In this document: positions 35,195 to 43,834 of the stretch, piece after piece | Numbering within the stretch: the first letter of the stretch is position 1 | Layout of the letters: each line of letters starts with the position of its first letter | Origin: Bacteroidales bacterium UBA3289 | GTDB taxonomy: Bacteria; Bacteroidota; Bacteroidia; Bacteroidales; UBA932 | Length of the DNA stretch: 64,000 nucleotides | Direction of reading: 5' to 3' | Assembly: GCA_002361625.1 (NCBI GenBank) | Contig: DETL01000020.1 | Location: 54,200-118,199 of the forward strand | The notes under the pieces: model-generated | Told to the model about the DNA's origin: nothing | Databases searched by the model: none | The model's input: only the letters and a program-made list of their open reading frames with translations | Translations under genes and position numbers: made by a program

Positions 35195-36064
35195 ATGCCC
35201 GTCATCACCGCGAAAGAAGCCGCCGAAGACATTTCCCCCATCTTTGCCGGAAAATGGGGGCGTATCCTGTTCGATATCCTGGTAAAGGCGACTGCTATCG
35301 ACAAGGTCAATGCCACCCATGACCGGGTGGAAAAAGCGGGCGTCCCCTTCGGCCCCGATTTCGCCAAAGCTATCCTGGACGATGTGGGCGTGGATTTCCG
35401 GATCGGCAACCCGGAGCGCCTGGAGATGCTTCCGCAAGGTCCTTTCATCACGGTCTCCAATCACATCTACGGCCATCTGGACGGGATTTTCCTGGTGGAC
35501 GTCATCGGCCATCTCTATCCCGACGTGAAAGTGATGGTGAACGAACTGCTCATGTGGATCAAGGGGCTCGCGCCGAACTTCATCGCCGTCAATCCGAGAA
35601 CGGACACCAACCAAAACGTTTCCCCCACCAGCATCACCGGCATCAAGCAGTGCCTGCAGCAACTCCGGGACGGCCATCCGCTGTGCCTTTTCCCCTCCGG
35701 AGCCGTCGCGGACATCAAACCCCGGGAGCACTGGAGAATCCGGGAAAGGGACTGGCAGGATGTCGCCGTCCGACTCATCAAAAAGGCCCGCGTTCCGGTG
35801 ATACCCATCCGGTTCTTCGACCGGAACTCCCTGTTCTACTACGGGTTGCAGCTTATCGACTACCGCGTACGCTTCATTCGCCTATTCCACGAACTCTATA
35901 ATAAACGCGGCACCAGCCCCCGGGTAGGGATCGGTCCGGTCATTACGCTGGAAGAGCAGGACCAATACACGGACCTGACCGCCTACAAGCGCTTTCTCCG
36001 TGCCCAGGTAGATGGGATGGAAGAACCCAACCACTATATCAAACGCTCCGAATTATGGAAGTAA
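35195..36064 (+). CDS. Lysophospholipid-acyltransferase-like protein
   Basis: A 289-residue PlsC-fold protein. TVSNHIYGHLDGIFL is the catalytic block, again with H(x5)D spacing, like GlsA in this window; LCLFPSGAVADIKP stands for the FPEGTR block. It lies between a CDP-alcohol phosphotransferase and a reductase, so it probably acylates an intermediate of the same membrane lipid. It is only distantly similar to GlsA, so a second glycine-lipid enzyme is possible but not supported. Confidence 0.8.
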   Translation: MPVITAKEAAEDISPIFAGKWGRILFDILVKATAIDKVNATHDRVEKAGVPFGPDFAKAILDDVGVDFRIGNPERLEMLPQGPFITVSNHIYGHLDGIFLVDVIGHLYPDVKVMVNELLMWIKGLAPNFIAVNPRTDTNQNVSPTSITGIKQCLQQLRDGHPLCLFPSGAVADIKPREHWRIRERDWQDVAVRLIKKARVPVIPIRFFDRNSLFYYGLQLIDYRVRFIRLFHELYNKRGTSPRVGIGPVITLEEQDQYTDLTAYKRFLRAQVDGMEEPNHYIKRSELWK

Positions 36065-36864
36065 AAGTCGTCCTCCTGACCGGTGGCAGCAGCGGAATCG
36101 GCGCCGCCACGGCCCGCCTCCTGGCGGAATCCGGAATCACCGTCTATGCCGGTTCCCGCCGGGGAACCGTCGAAAAACCGGCCCCTCGGATCATTCCGAT
36201 CCGGCTGGACGTGAACCAGGAAGGTTCCCCCGAAGCGGCCGTCGAACAGATCCTCTCCGAACAGGGTCATCTGGATGCCGTCATCTGCAATGCCGGCAAC
36301 GGCATTTACGGCCCGGTGGAAGGATCCACCGATGCGGAAGCCCGCTACCAGTTCGAAACCTGCTATTTCGGTTCCCTGAGGACGATCCAGGCCTGCCTGC
36401 CTGTCTTCCGCCGCCAGGGATTCGGCCGCATCATCACCGTCACGTCCGTCATGGCCGTCCTCCAGCTCCCCTTCCAGGGATTCTACAGCGCGGCCAAAGC
36501 GGCGTTACTCTCCCTCAGCGAGTCCTTGTCCATGGAACTGAAAGGCACCGGGATCGAGTGCTGCAGCATCCTCCCCGGGGATGTCTCCACGGGATTTACT
36601 GCCGCCCGGACCTTCACGGCGGCGGCGAAGGACCCCGGTTCGCCCTACCGGGAAAAGATGGACCGGAACCTGAAGAAAATCGAGAAGGACGAAACGGGTG
36701 GCATGAAACCGGAAGTCATCGGGAAAGCCATCCTGAAGCAGCTGAAACGGAAGCATATGGCCGTCCGCGTCATTCCCAGGATCGATTACGGGGCCGTGGG
36801 CGTGCTGGTCCGGATCCTGCCGGAGAAAGCCAAACTGGCCCTGCTGGATCTCCTGTACAGTTAA
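36055..36864 (+). CDS. Short-chain dehydrogenase/reductase (SDR)
   Basis: A 269-residue classical SDR. Cofactor motif TGGSSGIG (residues 9-16), structural NAG (CNAGNG), catalytic Ser in VTSVMAV and YSAAK; SRR after beta2 suggests NADP(H). The C-terminus extends with a basic amphipathic stretch (KQLKRKHMAVRVIPR), seen in membrane-associated lipid reductases. As the last gene of the CDP-alcohol/acyltransferase operon it plausibly reduces a keto-lipid intermediate, for example a 3-keto sphingoid base, but this is inference. Confidence 0.85.
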   Translation: MEVKVVLLTGGSSGIGAATARLLAESGITVYAGSRRGTVEKPAPRIIPIRLDVNQEGSPEAAVEQILSEQGHLDAVICNAGNGIYGPVEGSTDAEARYQFETCYFGSLRTIQACLPVFRRQGFGRIITVTSVMAVLQLPFQGFYSAAKAALLSLSESLSMELKGTGIECCSILPGDVSTGFTAARTFTAAAKDPGSPYREKMDRNLKKIEKDETGGMKPEVIGKAILKQLKRKHMAVRVIPRIDYGAVGVLVRILPEKAKLALLDLLYS

Positions 36865-36869
36865 CCCTA

Positions 36870-36900
36870 TTGCTCTTTTGAAGAAAAAAGCGTACATTTG
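36870..36900 (+). promoter_or_regulatory. Promoter of the DUF5686-DUF3857 cluster
   Basis: TTG (36870-36872), 20 bp spacer, TACATTTG (36893-36900), 7 bp before the ATG at 36908. It probably drives four genes up to 45693. Confidence 0.6.
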
Positions 36901-36907
36901 ACGGATT

Positions 36908-39394
36908 ATGCCGAAAATCCGTCATATCCTCCTGTCAGCCCTGTCGCTGCTCCTGCCCCTCCTGGTTTCCGCCCAGGCGACCCGGGTGCAGGGAAAGGTG
37001 ACGGATGCGGTCACCGGCGAAGTCATCCCCTACGTCACGGTCTATTTCAACGGAACCCTCATCGGGACTTCCGCCGACACGGCCGGCTTTTATGCCCTGG
37101 AAGTGGAAGAGAAGGATATCCACGCTTTGACCGCAGAAATCAGCGGCTATATCCCGCGCTCCCTTCCCGTCGTTTCCGGAAAAGACCAGACGATTGACTT
37201 CCAGTTGATTCCGGACGGCTCGACGGATCCGGCTTCCTTGCAGGACAGCCGGTATGTCCGGTCCATCCTGTACAATCTGGGCCGGAACCGTTCCCGACAT
37301 GACCCGGAAGCACTTCCGTCCTGGGAAGCCAGCCTATACAGCAAAGTGGAACTGGCCGTCGCCCATCTGGACAATTTCGTCGGAAGGGCGCTTTTCCGCA
37401 AACGGAATGACCTGATTCCCGAAATGCAGGACACGACGTTCAACGGCTACATCCCTGTCCTCTTTTCCGAGGCGATCCTGAAGCGGTATCATGCCGTGGA
37501 GCCCCCCGTGGACAAGGAAGTCTTTGAAGCCAGCAGGATTTCCGGACTGAACCAGCAGAACGTGCTCCGGCAGTTCACCGGTTCGTCCACCCTCCGGATG
37601 AGTTTCTACCGGGATATCCTTCCGGTCTTCAACCTGAGCGTACCCTCCCCTGCCAGTTCCATCGGTCACCTGTTCTACCATTACACGCTGGTGGACAGCC
37701 TGACCACCGGCGGACGCAAGACCTACTCCATCAGCTTCGTCCCCAAGAGGATGATCACGTCTCCGACAATGGAAGGAAGGATCGATATCGATGCGGAGGA
37801 CTTTGCCATCCGGAGCGTCCATGCCCGGCTTTCCCCGAGCGCCAACATCAACTGGATTCGCCAGCTCCAGGTGGACAGCGAAAATACCCGCCGGGAGGAC
37901 GGCACCTGGTTCTTCGACCGGGAGCACCTGTTCCTGGACGCTTCGGTCCATCTGAACGACCGCCTGACCGTCGTTTCCCTGCAGATGAAGCGGGACCTCG
38001 ATTATACCGGCATCACTTTCGGGCCTTTCGAAGGGATGGAAAACCTGACCGGCGGTGACAAGGTCACGGTAGGCGAACAGCCGGAGAAAGACGACGCCTG
38101 GTGGGAGACCGCCCGTCCGGAACCCCTTACCGACCGGGAACGCTCCATTTTCACCACCGCGGAACGGTTCAAGGAACGGCCCTCCTTCAAGTGGATTTCC
38201 GCGCTCAGCAACATGTTCGTCACGGGTTTCCTGGAAAACACGAAATACGGCATCGGCTACGGTCCCTGGGACCGCACCGTCACCTTCAACGGAACGGAAG
38301 GCGTGCGTGTCCAGGGCGGCCTCCGGACCACGAAGGAATTCAGCACGAAGGTACGCCTGGGTGCTTCGCTGGGCTACGGATTCGGGGACAAGGAATTCAA
38401 GTGGAGCGCCTCGTCCGAGTTCATGCTCGGGGACAACCAGGTCCGGACGAACAAACTCACCCTGGCGGCAAACCGCGACTACCAGAACCTGGGCCGCGGC
38501 TCCGGCGTCGTTACGGAACGGAACATCGTCAACTCCCTCCTGGCTCCCGGCGGATTCGACAAGCAAGGCCTCATGTTCCAGGCCCAGATCGCTTACCAGT
38601 ACGAGTTCAGCCCCTCCTTCAATTCCACCCTGGTCCTCCAGCACATGCGCGTGTACGGGAACAAGGACATCCCCCTTATCCGGATGGACGGGACCGAAGC
38701 GCCGAGTTTCTCCGTCAACCAGATCCACTGGACGGGCCGCTTCTCCTGGGATGAGCGGGTGAACCGGGGCGTTTTCGAAAAGTCGTATATCTTCACGCGG
38801 TATCCGATCCTGTCGGTGGACCTGCTGGGCGGCATCAAAGGCATCACCCCGGACGATTGCTCGTTCCTTCGCGGAGAGCTCACCATGGACTGGCGGATTC
38901 CGGCAGGCGTCGTGGGATTCGGCCGCTTCCACCTGAACGGCGGTGCCATCCTGGGCAGCGTTCCGTATCCCCTGCTGAAGCTTCATGAAGGCAATCAAAG
39001 CCAGCTGTTCGGAAGCCCGGTCGTCGGCCTGCTGGACAAATCGGCCTTCTCCCTGATGAACTTCTATGAATTCGGCTCCGACCGCTGGCTTACCGGCTTC
39101 TACGAGCATAATTTCAACGGTCTCGTCCTCGGAAAAATCCCGCTGGTCAAGGAACTGGATCTCCGGGAAGTCGTCACCGTCCGCGGTGCCTGGGGCACCC
39201 TTTCCGAGAAAAACCGCAGCCAGGCTCCCTTCCTCCTGATGGACGGCCTCCAGTCGCTGGAGACGCCCTATGTGGAGGCCGGCGTGGGCATCGCCAACAT
39301 CTTCCACCTGCTTCGGGTGGACTGCTTCTGGAAGCTCACACACCGGAACGGCCGCGATTTCGCCGTGAACATCGGCCTGGACATCGACTTCTGA
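36908..39394 (+). CDS. DUF5686 outer-membrane protein with carboxypeptidase-like regulatory domain (copy 1)
   Basis: An 828-residue exported protein. Signal peptide (ending LVSAQ), then a CarboxypepD_reg-like beta-sandwich (VQGKVTDAVTGEVIPYVTVY, residues about 27-105), a middle region, and a C-terminal beta-barrel of DUF5686 type (GIGYGPWDRTVTFNG onward, ending NIGLDIDF). This is the domain plan of TonB-dependent receptors' N-terminus without plug or TonB box, so it is not a SusC protein. The next gene is a paralogue, 2 bp away. Function unknown. Confidence 0.85.
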   Translation: MPKIRHILLSALSLLLPLLVSAQATRVQGKVTDAVTGEVIPYVTVYFNGTLIGTSADTAGFYALEVEEKDIHALTAEISGYIPRSLPVVSGKDQTIDFQLIPDGSTDPASLQDSRYVRSILYNLGRNRSRHDPEALPSWEASLYSKVELAVAHLDNFVGRALFRKRNDLIPEMQDTTFNGYIPVLFSEAILKRYHAVEPPVDKEVFEASRISGLNQQNVLRQFTGSSTLRMSFYRDILPVFNLSVPSPASSIGHLFYHYTLVDSLTTGGRKTYSISFVPKRMITSPTMEGRIDIDAEDFAIRSVHARLSPSANINWIRQLQVDSENTRREDGTWFFDREHLFLDASVHLNDRLTVVSLQMKRDLDYTGITFGPFEGMENLTGGDKVTVGEQPEKDDAWWETARPEPLTDRERSIFTTAERFKERPSFKWISALSNMFVTGFLENTKYGIGYGPWDRTVTFNGTEGVRVQGGLRTTKEFSTKVRLGASLGYGFGDKEFKWSASSEFMLGDNQVRTNKLTLAANRDYQNLGRGSGVVTERNIVNSLLAPGGFDKQGLMFQAQIAYQYEFSPSFNSTLVLQHMRVYGNKDIPLIRMDGTEAPSFSVNQIHWTGRFSWDERVNRGVFEKSYIFTRYPILSVDLLGGIKGITPDDCSFLRGELTMDWRIPAGVVGFGRFHLNGGAILGSVPYPLLKLHEGNQSQLFGSPVVGLLDKSAFSLMNFYEFGSDRWLTGFYEHNFNGLVLGKIPLVKELDLREVVTVRGAWGTLSEKNRSQAPFLLMDGLQSLETPYVEAGVGIANIFHLLRVDCFWKLTHRNGRDFAVNIGLDIDF

Positions 39395-39396
39395 TC

Positions 39397-41859
39397 GTGA
39401 AAAGATACGTCCTTCTCCTTTCCCTCTTTTTGTCTTTCGCCGCCGCGGCCCAGACCACCAAGGTCAAAGGCTCCGTCCGAGATGCCGAATCGGGAGAACC
39501 CATTCCTTTTGCCAGCGTCTATTTCGACGGGACCGTCATCGGCATCTCGTCGGATTTGGAGGGAAACTTCTCCCTCGAAACCCGTTCCAGGGACATTACG
39601 ACCCTGACCGCGCACCTGATCGGCTACGAATCCCAGACCGTGACGGTTTCCAAGGGATCCTTCTCTGAGGTCAACTTCCTGTTGCACAAAGATCTGCGGC
39701 AGCTCCAAGCGGCTCTGGTGAAGCCTGACGACCGCTACCTGCGGTCCATCCTGGAGCGGATCGACCGGGCCCGGGCGAAACACGACCCCGAGCTGGCCGA
39801 GGCCTGGCAGACCCGCCTGTACAGCAAGATCGAGCTGGACGCCACCCATGCCGAGGACCTCATTGACAAGACTTTCCTCAAGAACACGCTGGGATTCGTC
39901 CTGGATTACCGGGACACCTCGGCCGTCACCGGCACTTCCTACATTCCGATCATGATCTCGGAGACGACGGCCCGGAAATACCATGCGCTGGAGCCTGCCG
40001 TGGACAAGGAAATCATCGAAGGAAGCCGGATCTCCGGCCTGGAACAGGACAACATCCTCCGGCAGTTTTCCGGCTCTTACCTCCTGAAAACCAACTTCTA
40101 CCGGAATCAGATCAGTGTTTTCAACCTGGATCTCCCTTCACCGGCCAGTGCGGCGGGGCATCCATTCTACAACTACTTCCTGGTGGATTCCCTGCAAGTG
40201 GACGGACGGAAGACCTATACACTCCGCTTCCACCCCAAACGGCTCGTTACCTCCCCGGTCCTGGACGGTGAAATGAATATCGACGCCGAAGATTTCGCCA
40301 TCCGGTCCGTCCATGCCAGCCTCGCCTCCAAGTCCAACGTGAACTGGATCCGGCACATCAATGTGGACATCGAGAACCAGCGACTGGAGGACGGGAAATG
40401 GTTCGGCAAGGAGGAACGCCTCTTCATCGATTTCTCCATCTCCGTCAGTGACAAATCCAAGGTCATCTCCTTCTTAGGAAACCGGACCATCGTGTATTCC
40501 GACAGTTCCTTCGGGCCTTTTCCCGACATGGAAACCCTCTCCGCCGGGGACAGGGTCCAGGTGGCCGAGGCTCCGGAGAAGGACGCCGCCTATTGGAAGG
40601 CCATGCGCCCCTATGAGCTGACGGACCGCGAGCAAGGCATCTTCAGGATGACCGAAGAGTTGAAAGGGACACCGGCCTTCAAATGGACTTACGGCATCTC
40701 CAACATGCTCATTACCGGATTTGCCGAAAGCAAGAAACTCGGGATCGGATACGGCCCTTGGGCGCGGACCGTCACGTTCAACGACGTAGAAGGTTTACGG
40801 CTGCAGGCCGGGCTACGCACCACAAAGGAGTTCAGTGAGAAAGTACGTCTGCGCGGGGCGCTGGGCTACGGGTTCAAGGACCGGGAATTCAAGGGAGACG
40901 CTTCCGTGGAAGTCATGTTCGACCGGGCGAAGACGCGGAAACTGACCGTCTATGCCTTCAGGGGATTCGAACAGCTGGGACGCGGTTCCGGCATCCTGAC
41001 CGAGCAGAACATCTTCAATTCCCTGCTCGCCAAGGGCGGATTCAACAAGCAGAGCATGATGTTCAAGGCATCGGCCCTGTACCAGCATGAATTCTCACCG
41101 AATTTCAACGCCACCCTGGAAGCGCAGCATCTGCGGCTGTACGGAAACGACATCGTACCGCTCATCCGGCCGGACGGCACCATCGACGGAAGTTTCTCCG
41201 TCAACCAGATCCATTGGACCGGCCGATTCTCCTGGGAGGAGCGCGTGAACCGCGGTTTCTTCGACAAAGTATATATTTTCACGCGCTATCCGGTCATCTC
41301 CGTGGATCTCGTGGCTGGCCTGAAGGGGATCACGCCCGGCGACTGTTCCTTCTACCGGGGCGAACTCACGATGGACTGGCGCGTTCCTGCCGGTGCCGTC
41401 GGCTTCGGCAGGCTGCACCTGAACGGCGGCGCCATCCTGGGCAGCGTTCCCTACCCCTTGCTGAAACTCCACGAAGGCAACCAGACCTATTTCATGGACC
41501 GGTCGGCCTTCTCCTGCATGAACTACTATGAGTTTGCCTCCGACCACTGGGTGACGGGCTTCTACGAACACAACCTGAATGGATTCCTCCTCGGGAAGAT
41601 TCCCCTCGTCCGCCTGCTGGACCTGCGGGAGGTCTTCACGGTCCGCGCCGCCTGGGGTACCATCTCGGAACAGAACCGCCAGAACGCCCCTTACCGCCTC
41701 CTGGACGGGATGGGGTCGCTGGACAAGCCCTATGTGGAGGCTGGCGTCGGGATCGCCAACATTTTCAGGATTTTACGCATCGACGGATTCTGGCGCTTGA
41801 CACATTTAGAAAATAATCATAACTTTGTAATCAACGTGTCCTTGGACCTTGATTTCTAA
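39397..41859 (+). CDS. DUF5686 outer-membrane protein (copy 2, tandem paralogue)
   Basis: 820 residues, starting with GTG 2 bp after copy 1. Same plan: signal peptide ending AAAAQ, regulatory beta-sandwich (VKGSVRDAESGEPIPFASVY), barrel with GIGYGPWARTVTFND and PYVEAGVGIANIF near the end. Long stretches are identical or near-identical with copy 1 (FSVNQIHWTGRFSWEERVNR), so it arose by tandem duplication. Copy 1 has an extra short loop near its C-terminus (SQLFGSPVVGLL) that copy 2 lacks. Co-transcribed with copy 1 and the two DUF3857 genes. Confidence 0.85.
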   Translation: MKRYVLLLSLFLSFAAAAQTTKVKGSVRDAESGEPIPFASVYFDGTVIGISSDLEGNFSLETRSRDITTLTAHLIGYESQTVTVSKGSFSEVNFLLHKDLRQLQAALVKPDDRYLRSILERIDRARAKHDPELAEAWQTRLYSKIELDATHAEDLIDKTFLKNTLGFVLDYRDTSAVTGTSYIPIMISETTARKYHALEPAVDKEIIEGSRISGLEQDNILRQFSGSYLLKTNFYRNQISVFNLDLPSPASAAGHPFYNYFLVDSLQVDGRKTYTLRFHPKRLVTSPVLDGEMNIDAEDFAIRSVHASLASKSNVNWIRHINVDIENQRLEDGKWFGKEERLFIDFSISVSDKSKVISFLGNRTIVYSDSSFGPFPDMETLSAGDRVQVAEAPEKDAAYWKAMRPYELTDREQGIFRMTEELKGTPAFKWTYGISNMLITGFAESKKLGIGYGPWARTVTFNDVEGLRLQAGLRTTKEFSEKVRLRGALGYGFKDREFKGDASVEVMFDRAKTRKLTVYAFRGFEQLGRGSGILTEQNIFNSLLAKGGFNKQSMMFKASALYQHEFSPNFNATLEAQHLRLYGNDIVPLIRPDGTIDGSFSVNQIHWTGRFSWEERVNRGFFDKVYIFTRYPVISVDLVAGLKGITPGDCSFYRGELTMDWRVPAGAVGFGRLHLNGGAILGSVPYPLLKLHEGNQTYFMDRSAFSCMNYYEFASDHWVTGFYEHNLNGFLLGKIPLVRLLDLREVFTVRAAWGTISEQNRQNAPYRLLDGMGSLDKPYVEAGVGIANIFRILRIDGFWRLTHLENNHNFVINVSLDLDF

Positions 41860-41863
41860 TGTT

Positions 41864-43834
41864 ATGAGAAGATTCGTCCTCACACTCGTGGCAGCGCTGT
41901 CCCTGGCCAACGCTGCCGGCGCACAGACTATTCCTGTCAACCACAGATTCGGCTCCGTCTCGGACCGGGAAATCGACATGACCGTATATGAACCGGATAC
42001 ATCGGCCGTCGCCGTCGTTCTGTATCGGGATTACAAACTGGACCTTGTTTTTGACCCAAAACTGGAGATTGTCCAGATCATCCATGTCCACGAACGCATC
42101 AAAATCCTCAAGGAAGCAGGCAAGGAGTACGCCGACTACAGCTTCATCTATACCCATACCAACAACTTGCAGGAATCCTTTTCCAAGGTTAAGGTAGAGA
42201 CGTACAACCGCGAGGACGGTAAGATCGTCAAGACGAAGATGAACAGGAAGTACCAGTTTGACGAAAAGTTTTCCGACTCCGCCCGCCGTCTGTCCTTCAC
42301 GGCCGAGAACGTGAAAGTCGGTTCGGTCATCGAAGTTTCCTATGAGTTCACTTCCCCACAGTTCTGGAATATCGACAACATCGAGTATCAGCAGGAAATT
42401 CCGATCAACGAGATGGATATTGACGTGGGATATGCCGAGTATTTCCGGATGAACCGCACGCAGCAGGGGGCGGTCCGGACGGTTTACAGCCAGGACAATT
42501 CTCAGGGATCGATCCACCTCGGGGGCGGCGATGCGGTGACCTATCAAGTGCACCGGGACCTTTACAAGGCCATCGATGTCCCTGCGCTCCGGGAAGAGTC
42601 CTACAGTTTCTGTCCGGAACAGTACCGGGGCCAAGTCCTGTATGACATGTCTGGTGTGTCGATTCCCGGTGCCGTTTACCGGGATTTCAACACGACCTGG
42701 CAGGATGTGGACAAGGCAATTGCCGAATCCGACATTCTCCGGGAATGCAAGGCCAGGTTCCGGAACACCGAGGAATTGACCGCGGTCCTGAAAGGAGTGG
42801 ATGATGAGGAAACCCGCATCACGGCCGTCCGCAACTGGGTGTCAGAAAAAGTGAAATGGGACAAAACCAGCCGCCTGGTCCCGGACTCCGCCAAGGATGT
42901 ACTCAAGAAGGGCTCCGGCTCCGACGCAGACATCAATGCGCTGACGGCCAGCATTTTGAATTCCCTGGGGTTTGTAGCGGAACCCGTCATGGTCCGGTCC
43001 CGGGCAAATGGCCTTCTCCTCGATTTCCACATCACGATGAATGCCTTCGATACGTACATCCTCCGTATCCTCAATCCCGACGGCAGCAAGTCCTGGTTCA
43101 TGGACGCCTCCCGGGATGAAGGCGGACTGAATATCCTGAATCCCTTGTTCCTGGTCGAGGAAGCCCGCCTGATCCACTTAGACGGCAGGGGCGAATGGGT
43201 GAACCTTTCCCAACTGACCCGCAGCCGGACTGCCCATACCGTGTCGGTCCGATTGACGGAAGACGGTACGCTGGAAGGAACTGCCAAAGTCCAGACGCTT
43301 GGAGAAAACGTTTATGCCTTGAAAGCCCAGTACAACCGGTTCGACACAGAAGAAGCTTTCATCGAAGACATCGAGAATGACGAGGAGATCCAAATCGAAA
43401 GCCTCGAATTCAAAAAAGGCTTCGGCCCGATGGCGGAGTTGGATTACACCTTCACAAAAGACCAGAGCATCGGAGAGATGGTCTATATCCATCCTTTCCT
43501 GGAAAAGTTCCACGGAAGCGGTGCCTTCCGGAAAGAAAGCAGGGAAATCCCGGTGGACTTTCCCTATCCGATCAATGTTTCCTACAGTTTCCTCTTGGAC
43601 ATTCCCGAAGGATATGTCGTCGAGGAGCTTCCACAGAACCAGACCCTGTCCTGCCCGCCTGTGAACGGGAACATCATTTTCCAGTGCAGAGTGATCGGGA
43701 ACAAGATATCCATCGCCTACCGTTTCATCCTGGACAGGTACCTGGTCCTTCCTTCTGAGTATCCGGACCTCCGCGCTTTCTGGGAAGCGGCCGTAGGCAT
43801 CGAAAACAGTATCATCGTCCTGAAAAAACAATGA
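41864..43834 (+). CDS. DUF3857 transglutaminase-like protein lacking the catalytic Cys
   Basis: A 656-residue exported protein (signal ending NAAGAQ). An N-terminal DUF3857 beta domain (DLVFDPKLEIVQIIHVHERI) is followed by a transglutaminase-like core and a C-terminal beta domain. In active relatives the core has GDCKD; here the corresponding segment near residue 350 is KGSGSDADINALTASIL, with Asp where Cys is expected, and the His strand is also changed (NAFDTYILRI). It is therefore probably a structural or binding protein. Start at 41864 (ATG) gives an ideal signal peptide; its stop overlaps the next gene's start (ATGA). Confidence 0.82.
   Translation: MRRFVLTLVAALSLANAAGAQTIPVNHRFGSVSDREIDMTVYEPDTSAVAVVLYRDYKLDLVFDPKLEIVQIIHVHERIKILKEAGKEYADYSFIYTHTNNLQESFSKVKVETYNREDGKIVKTKMNRKYQFDEKFSDSARRLSFTAENVKVGSVIEVSYEFTSPQFWNIDNIEYQQEIPINEMDIDVGYAEYFRMNRTQQGAVRTVYSQDNSQGSIHLGGGDAVTYQVHRDLYKAIDVPALREESYSFCPEQYRGQVLYDMSGVSIPGAVYRDFNTTWQDVDKAIAESDILRECKARFRNTEELTAVLKGVDDEETRITAVRNWVSEKVKWDKTSRLVPDSAKDVLKKGSGSDADINALTASILNSLGFVAEPVMVRSRANGLLLDFHITMNAFDTYILRILNPDGSKSWFMDASRDEGGLNILNPLFLVEEARLIHLDGRGEWVNLSQLTRSRTAHTVSVRLTEDGTLEGTAKVQTLGENVYALKAQYNRFDTEEAFIEDIENDEEIQIESLEFKKGFGPMAELDYTFTKDQSIGEMVYIHPFLEKFHGSGAFRKESREIPVDFPYPINVSYSFLLDIPEGYVVEELPQNQTLSCPPVNGNIIFQCRVIGNKISIAYRFILDRYLVLPSEYPDLRAFWEAAVGIENSIIVLKKQ

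Noticed and set aside
37334..39343. A 669-codon frame antisense to the first DUF5686 gene
   Set aside because: Composition-driven shadow without any domain; similar frames appear under other GC-rich genes here.
36908..41859. SusC-like TonB-dependent receptors
   Set aside because: The N-terminal regulatory domain is shared, but there is no plug domain, no TonB box and no susD gene, and the length is too short.
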